From the NCBI RefSeq assembly GCF_002019765.1, contig NZ_KV917380.1, positions 79,849 to 143,848 on the forward strand: a stretch of 64,000 nucleotides of DNA, read 5' to 3'. Origin of the DNA: Shouchella oshimensis. GTDB taxonomy: Bacteria; Bacillota; Bacilli; Bacillales; Bacillaceae_D. This document shows positions 8,931-17,139 of this stretch, in pieces; the first letter of the stretch is position 1, and the number at the start of each line of letters is the position of its first letter. The translations under genes were made by a program, and so were the position numbers. The notes under the pieces are model-generated. The model saw nothing but the letters and a program-made list of their open reading frames with translations. It was not told the origin of the DNA and ran no database searches.

Positions 8931-9956
8931 TTGAGTAAAGATGCAATCCTACAAGTCCGTGATTTGCGTACATCTTTTTTCACTAAACAGCTTGAAGTAA
9001 AAGCTGTTGATGGCGTTACGTTTGATGTTGAAAAAGGGAAAACAATCGGGATTGTTGGTGAATCTGGTTCTGGTAAAAGTATCACTTCTCTATCGATTTT
9101 AAACTTGCTATCTCATCCAGGAAAAATTGTTGGAGGAGAGATTCTTTTTAAAGGAGAAGACTTATCCGAGAAATCACCAGCACAAATGAGAAAAATCCGT
9201 GGAAATGAAATCTCAATGATTTTCCAAGAGCCAATGACTTCTTTAAACCCTACGTTTACAGTTGGCCGTCAAATTAGTGAGTCCTTTCAAATTCATGAAA
9301 ATTTATCAAAAAAAGAAGCGCGTAAACGTTCAATTGAAATGCTTAAGCTCGTAGGCATTCCTTCTCCTGAGAAGCGTATTGATCAATATCCATTTGAACT
9401 TTCAGGTGGTATGCGTCAACGGGTTATGATTGCTATTGCCCTTGCATGTAAACCAGAGCTACTTATTGCTGATGAGCCTACAACGGCTTTAGACGTTACC
9501 ATTCAAGCTCAGATCTTAGAACTGATTAAAGAACTACAGCATACATTAGGCATGTCCGTTATTATGATTACCCATGACCTTGGTGTCGTCGCTGAAACGT
9601 GTGACAATGTTGCCGTTATGTATGGTGGACAAGTTGTCGAATATGCACCAATTAATGATTTATTTAAAAACCCTAGACATCCGTATACGGTAGGTCTCAT
9701 GAACTCCTTACCGAAACATGATGAAGATGTTGAAGGAGATTTAACCATTATTAAAGGTTCTGTACCAGCACCAGCTGACATGCCAAAAGGATGTCGTTTT
9801 GCACCACGTTGTCCGTTTGCAAGTGACATCTGTAAAGAACTTCCTGAATTGCAAACAGAAGAAGATGGGCGTCAAGTACGTTGCTGGATTTATACAGACA
9901 AATGGGAAGGTCCGGAGGTGAATGTTCGTGCCGAATACGTTACTAAAAGTAGCTAA
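8931..9956 (+). CDS. Peptide ABC transporter ATPase, DppD type
   Basis: ATP-binding subunit (341 residues). Visible: Walker A GESGSGKS (about 42-49), the Q-loop FQEPMTSLNP, signature LSGGMRQRV (about 159), Walker B LLIADEPT, the H-loop ITHD, and the C-terminal oligopeptide-transporter extension with Cys-rich CRFAPRCPFASDIC, reported in DppD/OppD proteins as an iron-sulfur site. The start is taken as TTG at 8931; a GTG at 8922 touches the AAAGG ribosome binding site. It overlaps the next gene by about 29 bases, which indicates coupled translation. Confidence 0.92.
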   Translation: MSKDAILQVRDLRTSFFTKQLEVKAVDGVTFDVEKGKTIGIVGESGSGKSITSLSILNLLSHPGKIVGGEILFKGEDLSEKSPAQMRKIRGNEISMIFQEPMTSLNPTFTVGRQISESFQIHENLSKKEARKRSIEMLKLVGIPSPEKRIDQYPFELSGGMRQRVMIAIALACKPELLIADEPTTALDVTIQAQILELIKELQHTLGMSVIMITHDLGVVAETCDNVAVMYGGQVVEYAPINDLFKNPRHPYTVGLMNSLPKHDEDVEGDLTIIKGSVPAPADMPKGCRFAPRCPFASDICKELPELQTEEDGRQVRCWIYTDKWEGPEVNVRAEYVTKSS

Positions 9957-10941
9957 TTTAAAACAATATTTTCCGATAAAAGGCGGCTTCCTTGGTCGTA
10001 CAATCAACCATGTTAAAGCGGTTGATGATATTTCATTCGAATTAAATGAAGGTGAAACAGTTTCGATTGTAGGGGAGTCTGGTTGTGGGAAATCTACAAC
10101 CGGCCGTGCTATCCTTCGCTTAGACGAACCAACTGAAGGTATGGTTGAATTTGAAGGTGAAGATATTCTTTCTTTAAATCGTGGAAAGATGCGGAAAAAG
10201 CGCGATGATATGCAAATTATCTTTCAAGATCCATACGCATCCATTAATCCGCGTCAGACAGTCAGACAGGTTCTATCAGAAGCGTTAACAATCCAAAACA
10301 TTGCACCTGCTAGAGAGCATGATGGTATTATTCGCGAACTGATGAAAACAGTAGGTTTAGGTGAACACCAAATTGATCGCTTCCCTCATGAATTTAGTGG
10401 TGGCCAACGTCAACGGGTTGGAATTGCTCGTGCGTTAGCAGTTAATCCTAAGTTAATAATTTGTGATGAAGCTGTATCTGCACTTGATGTATCGATCCAA
10501 GCACAAGTTATTAACTTGCTGAAAAAGCTACAAAGAGAACGCAAATTAACGTATTTATTTATTTCACATGACCTTGGGGTTGTTCGTCACATTTCTGATC
10601 GAGTGATCGTTATGTATCTTGGAAAAATCGTTGAAATGGGCGATAAAAAGTCTGTGTTTGATAATCCACAACACCCATATACAAAGGCATTGCTATCAGC
10701 CATTCCTAGTACGGACCCTAATACGAAAAAAGATCGTATTATTTTAAAAGGTGACGTTCCTTCACCAATTGATCCACCAAGTGGCTGCCGTTTCCACACA
10801 CGTTGTCCATTTGCTACTGACAAGTGTCGTACGGAAAACCCTGAACTTCGTACAACTGAAGATATGAAGGAAGGCCACAAAGGCGCATGTCACTACATGG
10901 AAGAGATTACAGCTGGCACTATGGAGCCCGCATATTCTTAA
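9928..10941 (+). CDS. Peptide ABC transporter ATPase, DppF type
   Basis: Second ATP-binding subunit (337 residues), partner of the preceding DppD-type ATPase. It has Walker A GESGCGKS (about 48), Q-loop FQDPYASINPR, signature FSGGQRQRV, Walker B LIICDEAVSALD, H-loop SHD, and a C-terminal Cys-rich stretch (CRFHTRCPFATDKC). The GGAGG at 9914-9918 lies 9 bases before GTG 9928 but only 3 before ATG 9922, so GTG 9928 is preferred. It is the last gene of the operon; a long-loop hairpin terminator follows. Confidence 0.92.
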   Translation: MPNTLLKVANLKQYFPIKGGFLGRTINHVKAVDDISFELNEGETVSIVGESGCGKSTTGRAILRLDEPTEGMVEFEGEDILSLNRGKMRKKRDDMQIIFQDPYASINPRQTVRQVLSEALTIQNIAPAREHDGIIRELMKTVGLGEHQIDRFPHEFSGGQRQRVGIARALAVNPKLIICDEAVSALDVSIQAQVINLLKKLQRERKLTYLFISHDLGVVRHISDRVIVMYLGKIVEMGDKKSVFDNPQHPYTKALLSAIPSTDPNTKKDRIILKGDVPSPIDPPSGCRFHTRCPFATDKCRTENPELRTTEDMKEGHKGACHYMEEITAGTMEPAYS

Positions 10942-10987
10942 ATAAGCATAAATCGTAAAAAGATGTGTCGTGAACACAATTATAATT

Positions 10988-11040
10988 TGCTCCCTTCAAA
11001 GTAAACACTGAAAAGTGAAACCGTTGGAGGGAGCATTTTT
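10988..11040 (+). terminator. Terminator after the peptide transporter operon
   Basis: TGCTCCCT (10988-10995) pairs with AGGGAGCA (11028-11035), followed by five Ts. The loop is 32 bases and contains a smaller hairpin (CACT/AGTG). Confidence 0.75.
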
Positions 11041-11136
11041 GATATAGCGCTTATTTATTCGGAAGACGTGGAGAAAAGGTGACCCATTAACTGGTTTATC
11101 AATAAAGCTTTGTATCTCTTCATTCTTTATTGGAGA

Positions 11137-11796
11137 CTACATAAGGGTCTTAAGATTGTTTTCGTTCGTGTCTTTACCGATTTTATAAGTTAGATCACCA
11201 TATGCTTCTAAAAGCCAAGGGTGAACTACTTTTAGTTGGTCTTTTTGATTCATCAAGAAGTTTATATAAGCATATGACCCATGGTAAATTGAGATATCAA
11301 TTGATTCTAAAATTTCCCCCAAATATGGTGGGGTACCTGCTTGATCCCATTCTATTTTATCAGCAACAAATAGAATATTATCAAATTTACTTGATTTGCC
11401 CTTTAAAGTAGTATGACATCCAATAGCACTTAAAACTTGCTTATTATTTACGTTAAAAATCTTATTTGCAATTACTTCAGAAATTTTTTGATGAATTATC
11501 AATGGAAACTTCCTTTCTTCTGCAAGAATAGGAATGTTCATATCTTCTGCTATTGAAATCCGCTTGTTATTTGGAATAATTCCGCTAATATCATGGAGCA
11601 ATCCAGCAGTAAAAGCAGCCTCAATATCGAAATTATTTATTTCAGCTAATTCTTTAGCTAATTTTGCTACATTGAAACTATGAGTGTAAATATGATCACA
11701 ATTATAATCTTTGAATATTTCCTTCATAGTTTCTTGTAAATTTTTGTTTCTTGAAACGTGCTGATTTAATTTATTCATTAAGTCTTCATATATCAT
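11137..11796 (-). CDS. HD-domain phosphohydrolase resembling YqeK
   Basis: A 219-residue soluble protein with the ordered HD-domain metal ligands: THSFNVAKLA (His, about 39), LLHDISG (His-Asp, about 68), IIHQKISEVIA (His, about 101), CHTT (His, about 128) and VADKIEWD (Asp, about 145). This order and spacing match the YqeK family, which cleaves diadenosine tetraphosphate symmetrically. It is about 30 residues longer than typical YqeK and is not in the nadD-yqeK-rsfS context, so it is probably a paralogue with a related nucleotide substrate. It is clearly AT-richer than its neighbours and stands alone on the minus strand between two transporters, suggesting acquisition. ATG with AAAGG 8 bases upstream. 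Confidence 0.7.
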   Translation of the reverse strand: MIYEDLMNKLNQHVSRNKNLQETMKEIFKDYNCDHIYTHSFNVAKLAKELAEINNFDIEAAFTAGLLHDISGIIPNNKRISIAEDMNIPILAEERKFPLIIHQKISEVIANKIFNVNNKQVLSAIGCHTTLKGKSSKFDNILFVADKIEWDQAGTPPYLGEILESIDISIYHGSYAYINFLMNQKDQLKVVHPWLLEAYGDLTYKIGKDTNENNLKTLM

Positions 11797-12091
11797 AGAC
11801 GCTACCTTTCTAATTAAAAAATATGTGACTTATTTATCTTTAAGTAGAATAATCACTTAGTACTTAAAGACTTTGTACTTCCTCAAGCCGTTTAAACACT
11901 TTTTGTACATCCTTTAACAATGAATTGTCACAGATGCAATTCATTGTAAGCAATTTTTCGCAATCAACTTAAAATGTATAATAATTCAGTCATTTTAATA
12001 ATTGTTCGATCTTATTGCAACGGTTTTTTGACTTCTAACATATAATTGTTCTCTCAAAGATTTGATATCCAACACATCACGCTAACTGAAT
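11797..12091. other. AT-rich gene-free stretch between the HD gene and the amino-acid transporter
   Basis: I see no coding potential here. It contains the perfect inverted repeat listed separately. No clear sigma-A promoter for the HD gene could be picked out. Confidence 0.5.
11917..11947. repeat. Perfect 11-bp inverted repeat with 9-base loop
   Basis: ACAATGAATTG (11917-11927) and CAATTCATTGT (11937-11947) are exact reverse complements. A short T run (TTTTT) follows 8 bases later on the plus strand, too far for an efficient terminator. It could be an operator upstream of the HD gene or a remnant of a mobile element. Confidence 0.6.
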
Positions 12092-12119
12092 AAAAATAGT
12101 AGACCCTTAAAAAGGGTCT
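12092..12119 (-). terminator. Terminator of the amino-acid ABC transporter operon
   Basis: On the minus strand AGACCCTT and AAGGGTCT form a perfect 8-bp stem with a short loop, followed by ACTATTTTTATT. Confidence 0.75.
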
Positions 12120-12172
12120 GATTGACTAATGCCGTTCCACTACCCGATGTTACCTTCGCACAGTCTCTTTTT

Positions 12173-12895
12173 CTATAGCACTTTACTCAAAAAGGTCTTT
12201 GTCCGTTCGTGCTGTGTTTCATCAAATAGTTGTTGGGGCGTGCCTTCTTCTACAATCTTCCCGTCATCCATAAAGAATACTCGATCTCCTACTTCTCGTG
12301 CAAAACCCATCTCATGCGTCACAACGACCATGGTCATTCCTTCTAAAGCGAGCTCCTTCATGACACCGAGAACATCGCCAACAAGCTCTGGATCAAGTGC
12401 TGATGTGGGCTCATCAAATAACATCACTTTTGGATTCATGGAGAGCGCACGTGCAATCGCTACTCGTTGCTTTTGACCGCCAGACAGGCTTGCAGGATAA
12501 TCATCGGCTTTGTCACTTAAACCCACTTTTTCAAGCAATGCCAATGCCACATCAATCGCTTCTTCCTTTTTTGCCTTTTTCACTTTGAGTGGAGCAAGTG
12601 TAATATTTTCTAAAACGGTCTTATGAGGGAATAAGTTGAAATGCTGGAAGACCATCCCTACTTCTTGACGAATTCGATTTAAATCTGTACGTGGATCAGC
12701 GATGTTCTCCTGTTCGATATACACTTCCCCAGAGGTGATTTCTTCAAGCCGGTTTAAACAGCGCAAAAAAGTACTCTTTCCTGATCCCGATGGGCCAATC
12801 ACACACACAACTTCCTTTTCGTGAATGGTTGTTGAAATCCCTTTTAACACTTCATTTTTTCCGAAGCTTTTATGTAAATTTTTTACAGTAATCAT
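12173..12895 (-). CDS. Polar amino-acid ABC transporter ATPase (GlnQ type)
   Basis: ATP-binding subunit of an amino-acid importer (240 residues, standard for GlnQ/HisP). It has Walker [10 protein letters not shown] (about 35-43), Q-loop [16 protein letters not shown], signature [15 protein letters not shown] (about 134), Walker [14 protein letters not shown] and the H-loop [11 protein letters not shown] that marks the polar amino-acid subfamily. Its ATG overlaps the stop codon of the permease gene, so translation is coupled. It is the last gene of the SBP-permease-ATPase unit. The gene order and sequence type suggest glutamine or a related amino acid or derivative. Confidence 0.93.
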   Translation of the reverse strand: MITVKNLHKSFGKNEVLKGISTTIHEKEVVCVIGPSGSGKSTFLRCLNRLEEITSGEVYIEQENIADPRTDLNRIRQEVGMVFQHFNLFPHKTVLENITLAPLKVKKAKKEEAIDVALALLEKVGLSDKADDYPASLSGGQKQRVAIARALSMNPKVMLFDEPTSALDPELVGDVLGVMKELALEGMTMVVVTHEMGFAREVGDRVFFMDDGKIVEEGTPQQLFDETQHERTKTFLSKVL

Positions 12896-13536
12896 TAGTG
12901 GTCAAGTCTCCGTTCTATATAACGTAATAAAATAGAAGCTGGTATCGTTATAGCTAAGTAAAATAAACAAACGAGTAAGTATGTATCAAAATAAGATGCG
13001 GAAATTCCGGTATAGGTTCTACTTTGATACATCAGATCTGCAACAGCAATCGTTGATAAGAGCGATGTATCTTTTAAACTAATGACAAATTGATTCCCAA
13101 AAGGAGGAATCATTACTTTTACTGCCTGTGGCCATACAATATGCCGCATCGTCTGTGTTCCTGTTAAGCCTAAAGAACGCCCTGCTTCCATTTGTCCCTT
13201 ATCAATTGATTGTATCGCCCCACGGACAATTTCGGCAATATATGCGCCTGAATTAATCGCAATAACAAAAATTCCTGTATATAGTGGATCGAACCGGACA
13301 CCAAAAATACCAGGAATCCCAAAGTGAATAAAGAAGATTTGTGCTAATAGCGGGGTACCTCGAATAATTTCTACAAAAACTACTGCAACAGCTTTTATCA
13401 GCTTGAAGCGAGAAAGTTTCATAAGACCTACTAAGGAACCAATGATGCTTCCAAAAAACACACCAACTAGCGTAATAATAATTGTTAACTTTAACCCTTC
13501 TACTAAAAATGGAAAGGCACCAAAATCAAAATCCAT
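12895..13536 (-). CDS. Amino-acid ABC transporter permease (HisM/GlnP type)
   Basis: Inner-membrane permease (213 residues) with about five membrane helices. The EAA loop is in the form [22 protein letters not shown] (about residues 130-150) and the N-terminal [16 protein letters not shown] is typical of the His/Glu/Gln/Arg family. The start is ATG at 13536 with GGAAGAGG upstream; a TTG at 13554 precedes the ribosome binding site and is rejected. Only one permease gene is present, so the pore is probably a homodimer, as in GlnP systems. Confidence 0.92.
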   Translation of the reverse strand: MDFDFGAFPFLVEGLKLTIIITLVGVFFGSIIGSLVGLMKLSRFKLIKAVAVVFVEIIRGTPLLAQIFFIHFGIPGIFGVRFDPLYTGIFVIAINSGAYIAEIVRGAIQSIDKGQMEAGRSLGLTGTQTMRHIVWPQAVKVMIPPFGNQFVISLKDTSLLSTIAVADLMYQSRTYTGISASYFDTYLLVCLFYLAITIPASILLRYIERRLDH

Positions 13537-13561
13537 TCTACCTCTTCCTTTCAATTAAGAA

Positions 13562-13589
13562 AGTTGCTCACCTTGTTGTATGAGCAACT
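13562..13589 (-). promoter_or_regulatory. Intercistronic hairpin between binding-protein and permease genes
   Basis: AGTTGCTCA (13562-13570) and TGAGCAACT (13581-13589) form a perfect 9-bp stem without a proper T run. Such hairpins after binding-protein genes protect the upstream mRNA or attenuate transcription, so more binding protein than permease is made. Confidence 0.6.
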
Positions 13590-13598
13590 CGATTTCAA

Positions 13599-14405
13599 TT
13601 ACATTCCTTCAGGTCTTTCTCCAAAATAGGTTTCGTAAATATCTCCGTATGTGCCATTTTCCATCAACGTCGCTAATGCTTCATTGACATCGTCAACCAA
13701 ATCAGACCCTTTTGGAAAAGCAATACCGTAATCTTCACCTGTTAACAAATCACCTACAATCTTCATTGAGCCTTCTCCTTGCTGCTGAATGAAATATTGT
13801 ACATTCGGCATATCATAAAGTGCCGCATCGACGTGACCAGCAATTAATGCTTGATAGGCCTCTGTAATTTCCGGATACGCATCAACCTCTGCATCTGTCT
13901 GTTCGTCAAGATACGTTTGACTTGTGGAAGATAGTCTAGTAGAAACTTTATGATCACTAGTGAGATCATCAATGGACTGAATTGTATCATCGTCCTGTGC
14001 AACGGCTAACACTAGACCTGACTCGTAATATGGATCAGAAAAATCAATATTCTGCTTGCGTTCTTCTGTGATGCTCATGCCGTTTATGGCTGCATCATAG
14101 GATCCTTGTTCAATTCCTGACAGAGCGCCACTAAAATCCATTTGATGAAAATTCACTTCGAATCCCGATTCCTCTGCAATCGCTTCCATCAATTCAATGT
14201 CAAAACCGGTTAACTCGTTTGTTTCTAAATCAATAAATTCAAATGGAACAAAATTGTTATCTGTCGCAATATCGTATGTAACGATTTCCGTATTTCCATC
14301 ATTCGTTGTTGAATTTGTTTCTCCGCCTGATGTTTCATCATTTCCACAGGCTGCTAATACAAGTACTGCTCCTGCAACCGTTATCGTTCCGACTAATTTC
14401 TTCAT
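13599..14405 (-). CDS. Amino-acid ABC transporter substrate-binding lipoprotein (GlnH-like, SBP family 3)
   Basis: Extracellular receptor (268 residues). It has a lipoprotein signal with lipobox LAAC (Cys at about 20), an acidic Thr/Asn/Ser linker, then SBP family 3 features: NNFVPFEF, TGFDIELMEAIAEE, AINGMSITEERKQNIDFSDPYYESG and EDYGIAFPKGS. These are closest to glutamine-binding proteins. The start is ATG at 14405 with AAAGGAG upstream. It has its own promoter and lies downstream of a terminator that closes the catabolic operon, so it may be separately regulated even if it serves the same pathway. Ectoine uptake is possible from context but it does not look like EhuB. Confidence 0.88.
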   Translation of the reverse strand: MKKLVGTITVAGAVLVLAACGNDETSGGETNSTTNDGNTEIVTYDIATDNNFVPFEFIDLETNELTGFDIELMEAIAEESGFEVNFHQMDFSGALSGIEQGSYDAAINGMSITEERKQNIDFSDPYYESGLVLAVAQDDDTIQSIDDLTSDHKVSTRLSSTSQTYLDEQTDAEVDAYPEITEAYQALIAGHVDAALYDMPNVQYFIQQQGEGSMKIVGDLLTGEDYGIAFPKGSDLVDDVNEALATLMENGTYGDIYETYFGERPEGM

Positions 14406-14445
14406 AGATGTTCTCCTTTTTTGATCTTTTCTGTTAATTCTCATT

Positions 14446-14474
14446 AGTTTAACATGTTCTGTTCATAATGACAA
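14446..14474 (-). promoter_or_regulatory. Promoter of the amino-acid ABC transporter operon
   Basis: On the minus strand TTGTCA (14469-14474) and TAAACT (14446-14451) are spaced by 17 bases, 40 bases before the start codon at 14405. Confidence 0.65.
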
Positions 14475-14575
14475 AAACCAAACCAGACCATATTTTCTCA
14501 TGATAACGCCTATAACAGGTTTTAAAGAAACAGGCTTTCTCATCCACACGTTAAGCACCATTTCCACCTTTATAC

Positions 14576-14613
14576 AAAAAAGGATTGAAGGCTATTCCCT
14601 TCAATCCTTTTAC
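14576..14613 (-). terminator. Terminator of the ectoine-type catabolic operon
   Basis: On the minus strand AAAGGATTGAAGG pairs with CCTTCAATCCTTT across a 6-base loop and continues into a T run, just after the aldehyde dehydrogenase stop codon. Confidence 0.85.
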
Positions 14614-14619
14614 TGTCTT

Positions 14620-16056
14620 CTAAGCAAGCTTAAAGCAAATCACTTTCTCTTCAGTCATTTCGTGTATAGAAAATTTCACACCTTCCCGCCCCACACCTGA
14701 TTGTTTTGTACCGCCAAATGGCATCCCATCAATGCGAAAGTCTGTACTATCGTTAATCATCACACCACCAACGTGAAGTTGCTTAATAAGGGTAAAAGCG
14801 CGATGTAAATCTTTCGTAAAAAGACCAGCTTGTAAACCGTAGTCTGTTTGATTCGCTTTTTCTATGGCCTCTGTAAGGGTTTGGAAAGAATAGAGCAAAA
14901 CAACAGGGCCAAATACTTCTTCTCTTCCTAAATGACAATCTTCTGGAACATTTTCAAGCACAGTAGGTTCATAAAAAGCCCCATCTCGTTTGCCACCTGT
15001 AAGAATGGTTGCACCTGTCCGCTCTGCATCTTCCACCATAAAGGCCACACGCTTTGCTTCTTTTTCATGAATCAACGGTCCCATACTCGTTGATTCATCA
15101 AGCTTTGGACCAAGACGATACTGCTTTGTCTCTTTCACAAATTGATCTTTAAACTCTTTATAAATGGATTGATCAATATAAATCCGCTGCACACCGATGC
15201 AGTTCTGCCCTGCAGCCCAAAAAGCACCACTTACACATGAAGGTATAGCTTCTTCGAGTGAAGCATCTTCAAGTACGATAACAGGAGAATTTGAACCAAG
15301 TTCCATGCTTTTCTTTTTTAATCCTGCTTGATTGGCAATCTTTAATCCAGCTTCCATCCCACCTGTAAATGAAATCATCCGTACATCTGGATGAGTCATT
15401 AATACTTGACCAACCTCAGATCCTATACCAGTAATAACAGAGAGAATCCCTTTTGGTAGCTCTGCATAATCAAATGCTTCTGCTAGAAAGAGAGCACTAA
15501 GAGGCGTTGCTGTTGCTGGTTTTACAACAATCGCATTTCCAGAAGCAATTGCTGGACCAATCTTATGAGCAACTAAGTTTAACGGATCGTTGAATGGTGT
15601 AATGGCACCGATAATGCCTAACGGGACTCGTTCATAATACCCGAATCGTCCAACTCCCCCCTCAGATTGGTCAAACGGTATGGTTTCACCTGTTACTCTT
15701 CGCGCTTCCTCTGCTGACAACCGCAACGTCTCCACACATCGGCCAGCTTCTTTTCTTGCTTCTGTAATCGTCTTACTGCCCTCTAGAGCGATTGTTTTAG
15801 CATACGTTTCTTTGTGTGTCTCTACATAATCAGCTGCTTTGTTTAAAATATTCATTCGCTTATATACAGGTAAATGTGCAGATACTTGAGCACCTTTCTT
15901 TGCTAACTCTACTGCTTCTTCCATATCTTTTCGGGAGGCACGCGGAACAACTGCAATTAAATCATCATCTTCTGGGTTGCGTACTTCCAGTACACGTTCC
16001 CGTTCAACCCAGTCACCTGCTACAAACATTTTCTGACGCTTCAAATCTACCTTCAT
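14620..16056 (-). CDS. Aldehyde dehydrogenase, possibly aspartate-semialdehyde to aspartate (DoeC role)
   Basis: NAD(P)-dependent aldehyde dehydrogenase of 478 residues. Catalytic and structural motifs are intact: TPFNDP (Asn about 155), VKPATATPLSAL, FTGG (231-233), general base Glu in MELGSNSP (about 252) and nucleophile Cys in GQNCIG (about 286). The sequence alone fits a broad semialdehyde dehydrogenase group. As last gene of the operon with a EutD-like hydrolase and a homoserine-dehydrogenase-like enzyme, oxidation of aspartate-beta-semialdehyde to aspartate, the DoeC step of ectoine breakdown, is a reasonable inference. ATG at 16056 with AGGAGG 8 bases upstream. Confidence 0.8.
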   Translation of the reverse strand: MKVDLKRQKMFVAGDWVERERVLEVRNPEDDDLIAVVPRASRKDMEEAVELAKKGAQVSAHLPVYKRMNILNKAADYVETHKETYAKTIALEGSKTITEARKEAGRCVETLRLSAEEARRVTGETIPFDQSEGGVGRFGYYERVPLGIIGAITPFNDPLNLVAHKIGPAIASGNAIVVKPATATPLSALFLAEAFDYAELPKGILSVITGIGSEVGQVLMTHPDVRMISFTGGMEAGLKIANQAGLKKKSMELGSNSPVIVLEDASLEEAIPSCVSGAFWAAGQNCIGVQRIYIDQSIYKEFKDQFVKETKQYRLGPKLDESTSMGPLIHEKEAKRVAFMVEDAERTGATILTGGKRDGAFYEPTVLENVPEDCHLGREEVFGPVVLLYSFQTLTEAIEKANQTDYGLQAGLFTKDLHRAFTLIKQLHVGGVMINDSTDFRIDGMPFGGTKQSGVGREGVKFSIHEMTEEKVICFKLA

Positions 16057-16068
16057 AGGAATAACCTC

Positions 16069-17139
16069 CTAATTTATCATCGTCGTATTTGATTGACTTT
16101 GCACGTGCAGATGACAGTAAATTAAGTCAATAAAAAGAGCATACCCGGTTTCTCTTTTCCCTGCCCCAGCTCCTGTTAACGTAATATCACCAGACATATT
16201 GCATGAATACGTAATGGCATTTGTTGCACCGCCAATGCTTGCTAAAGGATGAGTAAGAGGAATTTCAACGGGCTTCACAGATGCGTGTACAACACCGTTT
16301 TCTCGTTCTTCCACCGTACCGAGCATCTTCCAACATGATTGCTTTTCCTTTGACGCTAAGATAGCCTCTCGAGTTAAAGTATTTAACCCTTCTCGCTCCA
16401 CTTGTTCTACAGTAATATCCTTACCCATGACAGCATTTGCTAGGATAACGACTTTGTACATGGCATCGTAACCTTCTACATCACTCGTTGGATCTGCCTC
16501 TGCATATCCTTTTTCTTGTGCTTCCTTTAAGGCACTTTCATACGAAAAGCCTTTTTCCATTTGTGTAATCATATAATTGGTTGTGCCGTTTAAAATTCCA
16601 CTAATCTTCGTAATTTTATTTCCAATTAATGTTGTCTTTGGAAGTCGTAATGACGGCGTTCCGCTCATAACAGTCCCCTCATAGCCAAGAAACACGTTGT
16701 TTTCTTTTGCTAGACTCTCAAGCTCTTTTAATGCAAGAGCGATAGGGCCTTTATTCGTCATCACAACGCTCTTTTTATGTTGAAATGCAGTCTTACAATG
16801 AGTGATAGCTGGCTCTCCTGTTTTTACATTTGTATAAGTAGCTTCAACAACGACATCTGCGTTGCTTTCAATAATGGTTGCAATGGCATCAAGATCACGA
16901 ATTAAACCTTTTGACTGAGGATAATCTTCAAGGGAACCTGTGGTTTCTAATGTATGAAGTAGTAGCTCTAAATCAAGACCCTCCGGATCATAGAGAGATC
17001 CCTTCTTAAAATCAGAGATGGCAACAACCACTGGATGAAAACCAACCTCTTCTTTCGCCTTCTCACCATGTTGAATTAGGTGCTCCACGAGGCCTTGCCC
17101 GACCACTCCAAACCCGAGTAATGCTAATTTAAGCTTCAT
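16069..17139 (-). CDS. Homoserine dehydrogenase-like oxidoreductase without ACT domain
   Basis: A 356-residue protein with an N-terminal Rossmann motif GFGVVGQG (residues 9-16) and the homoserine dehydrogenase signature AEADPTSDVEGYDAMYK (about 213-229), including the catalytic Lys. The substrate-binding NGTTNYM is also present. It lacks the C-terminal ACT domain used for threonine feedback in biosynthetic Hom proteins of bacilli, which fits a catabolic role freed from that control. The start is ATG at 17139 (AGGAGG 8 bases upstream), overlapping the M20 gene by 11 bases. The enzyme would interconvert aspartate-semialdehyde and homoserine. Which direction it runs in this operon is unknown. 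Confidence 0.82.
   Translation of the reverse strand: MKLKLALLGFGVVGQGLVEHLIQHGEKAKEEVGFHPVVVAISDFKKGSLYDPEGLDLELLLHTLETTGSLEDYPQSKGLIRDLDAIATIIESNADVVVEATYTNVKTGEPAITHCKTAFQHKKSVVMTNKGPIALALKELESLAKENNVFLGYEGTVMSGTPSLRLPKTTLIGNKITKISGILNGTTNYMITQMEKGFSYESALKEAQEKGYAEADPTSDVEGYDAMYKVVILANAVMGKDITVEQVEREGLNTLTREAILASKEKQSCWKMLGTVEERENGVVHASVKPVEIPLTHPLASIGGATNAITYSCNMSGDITLTGAGAGKRETGYALFIDLIYCHLHVQSQSNTTMIN

Noticed and set aside
12895-14405. Assigning the amino-acid transporter as an EhuABCD ectoine importer
   Set aside because: The binding protein resembles glutamine-type receptors rather than EhuB, and it has one permease and its own promoter. Ectoine uptake remains possible but is not supported by sequence.
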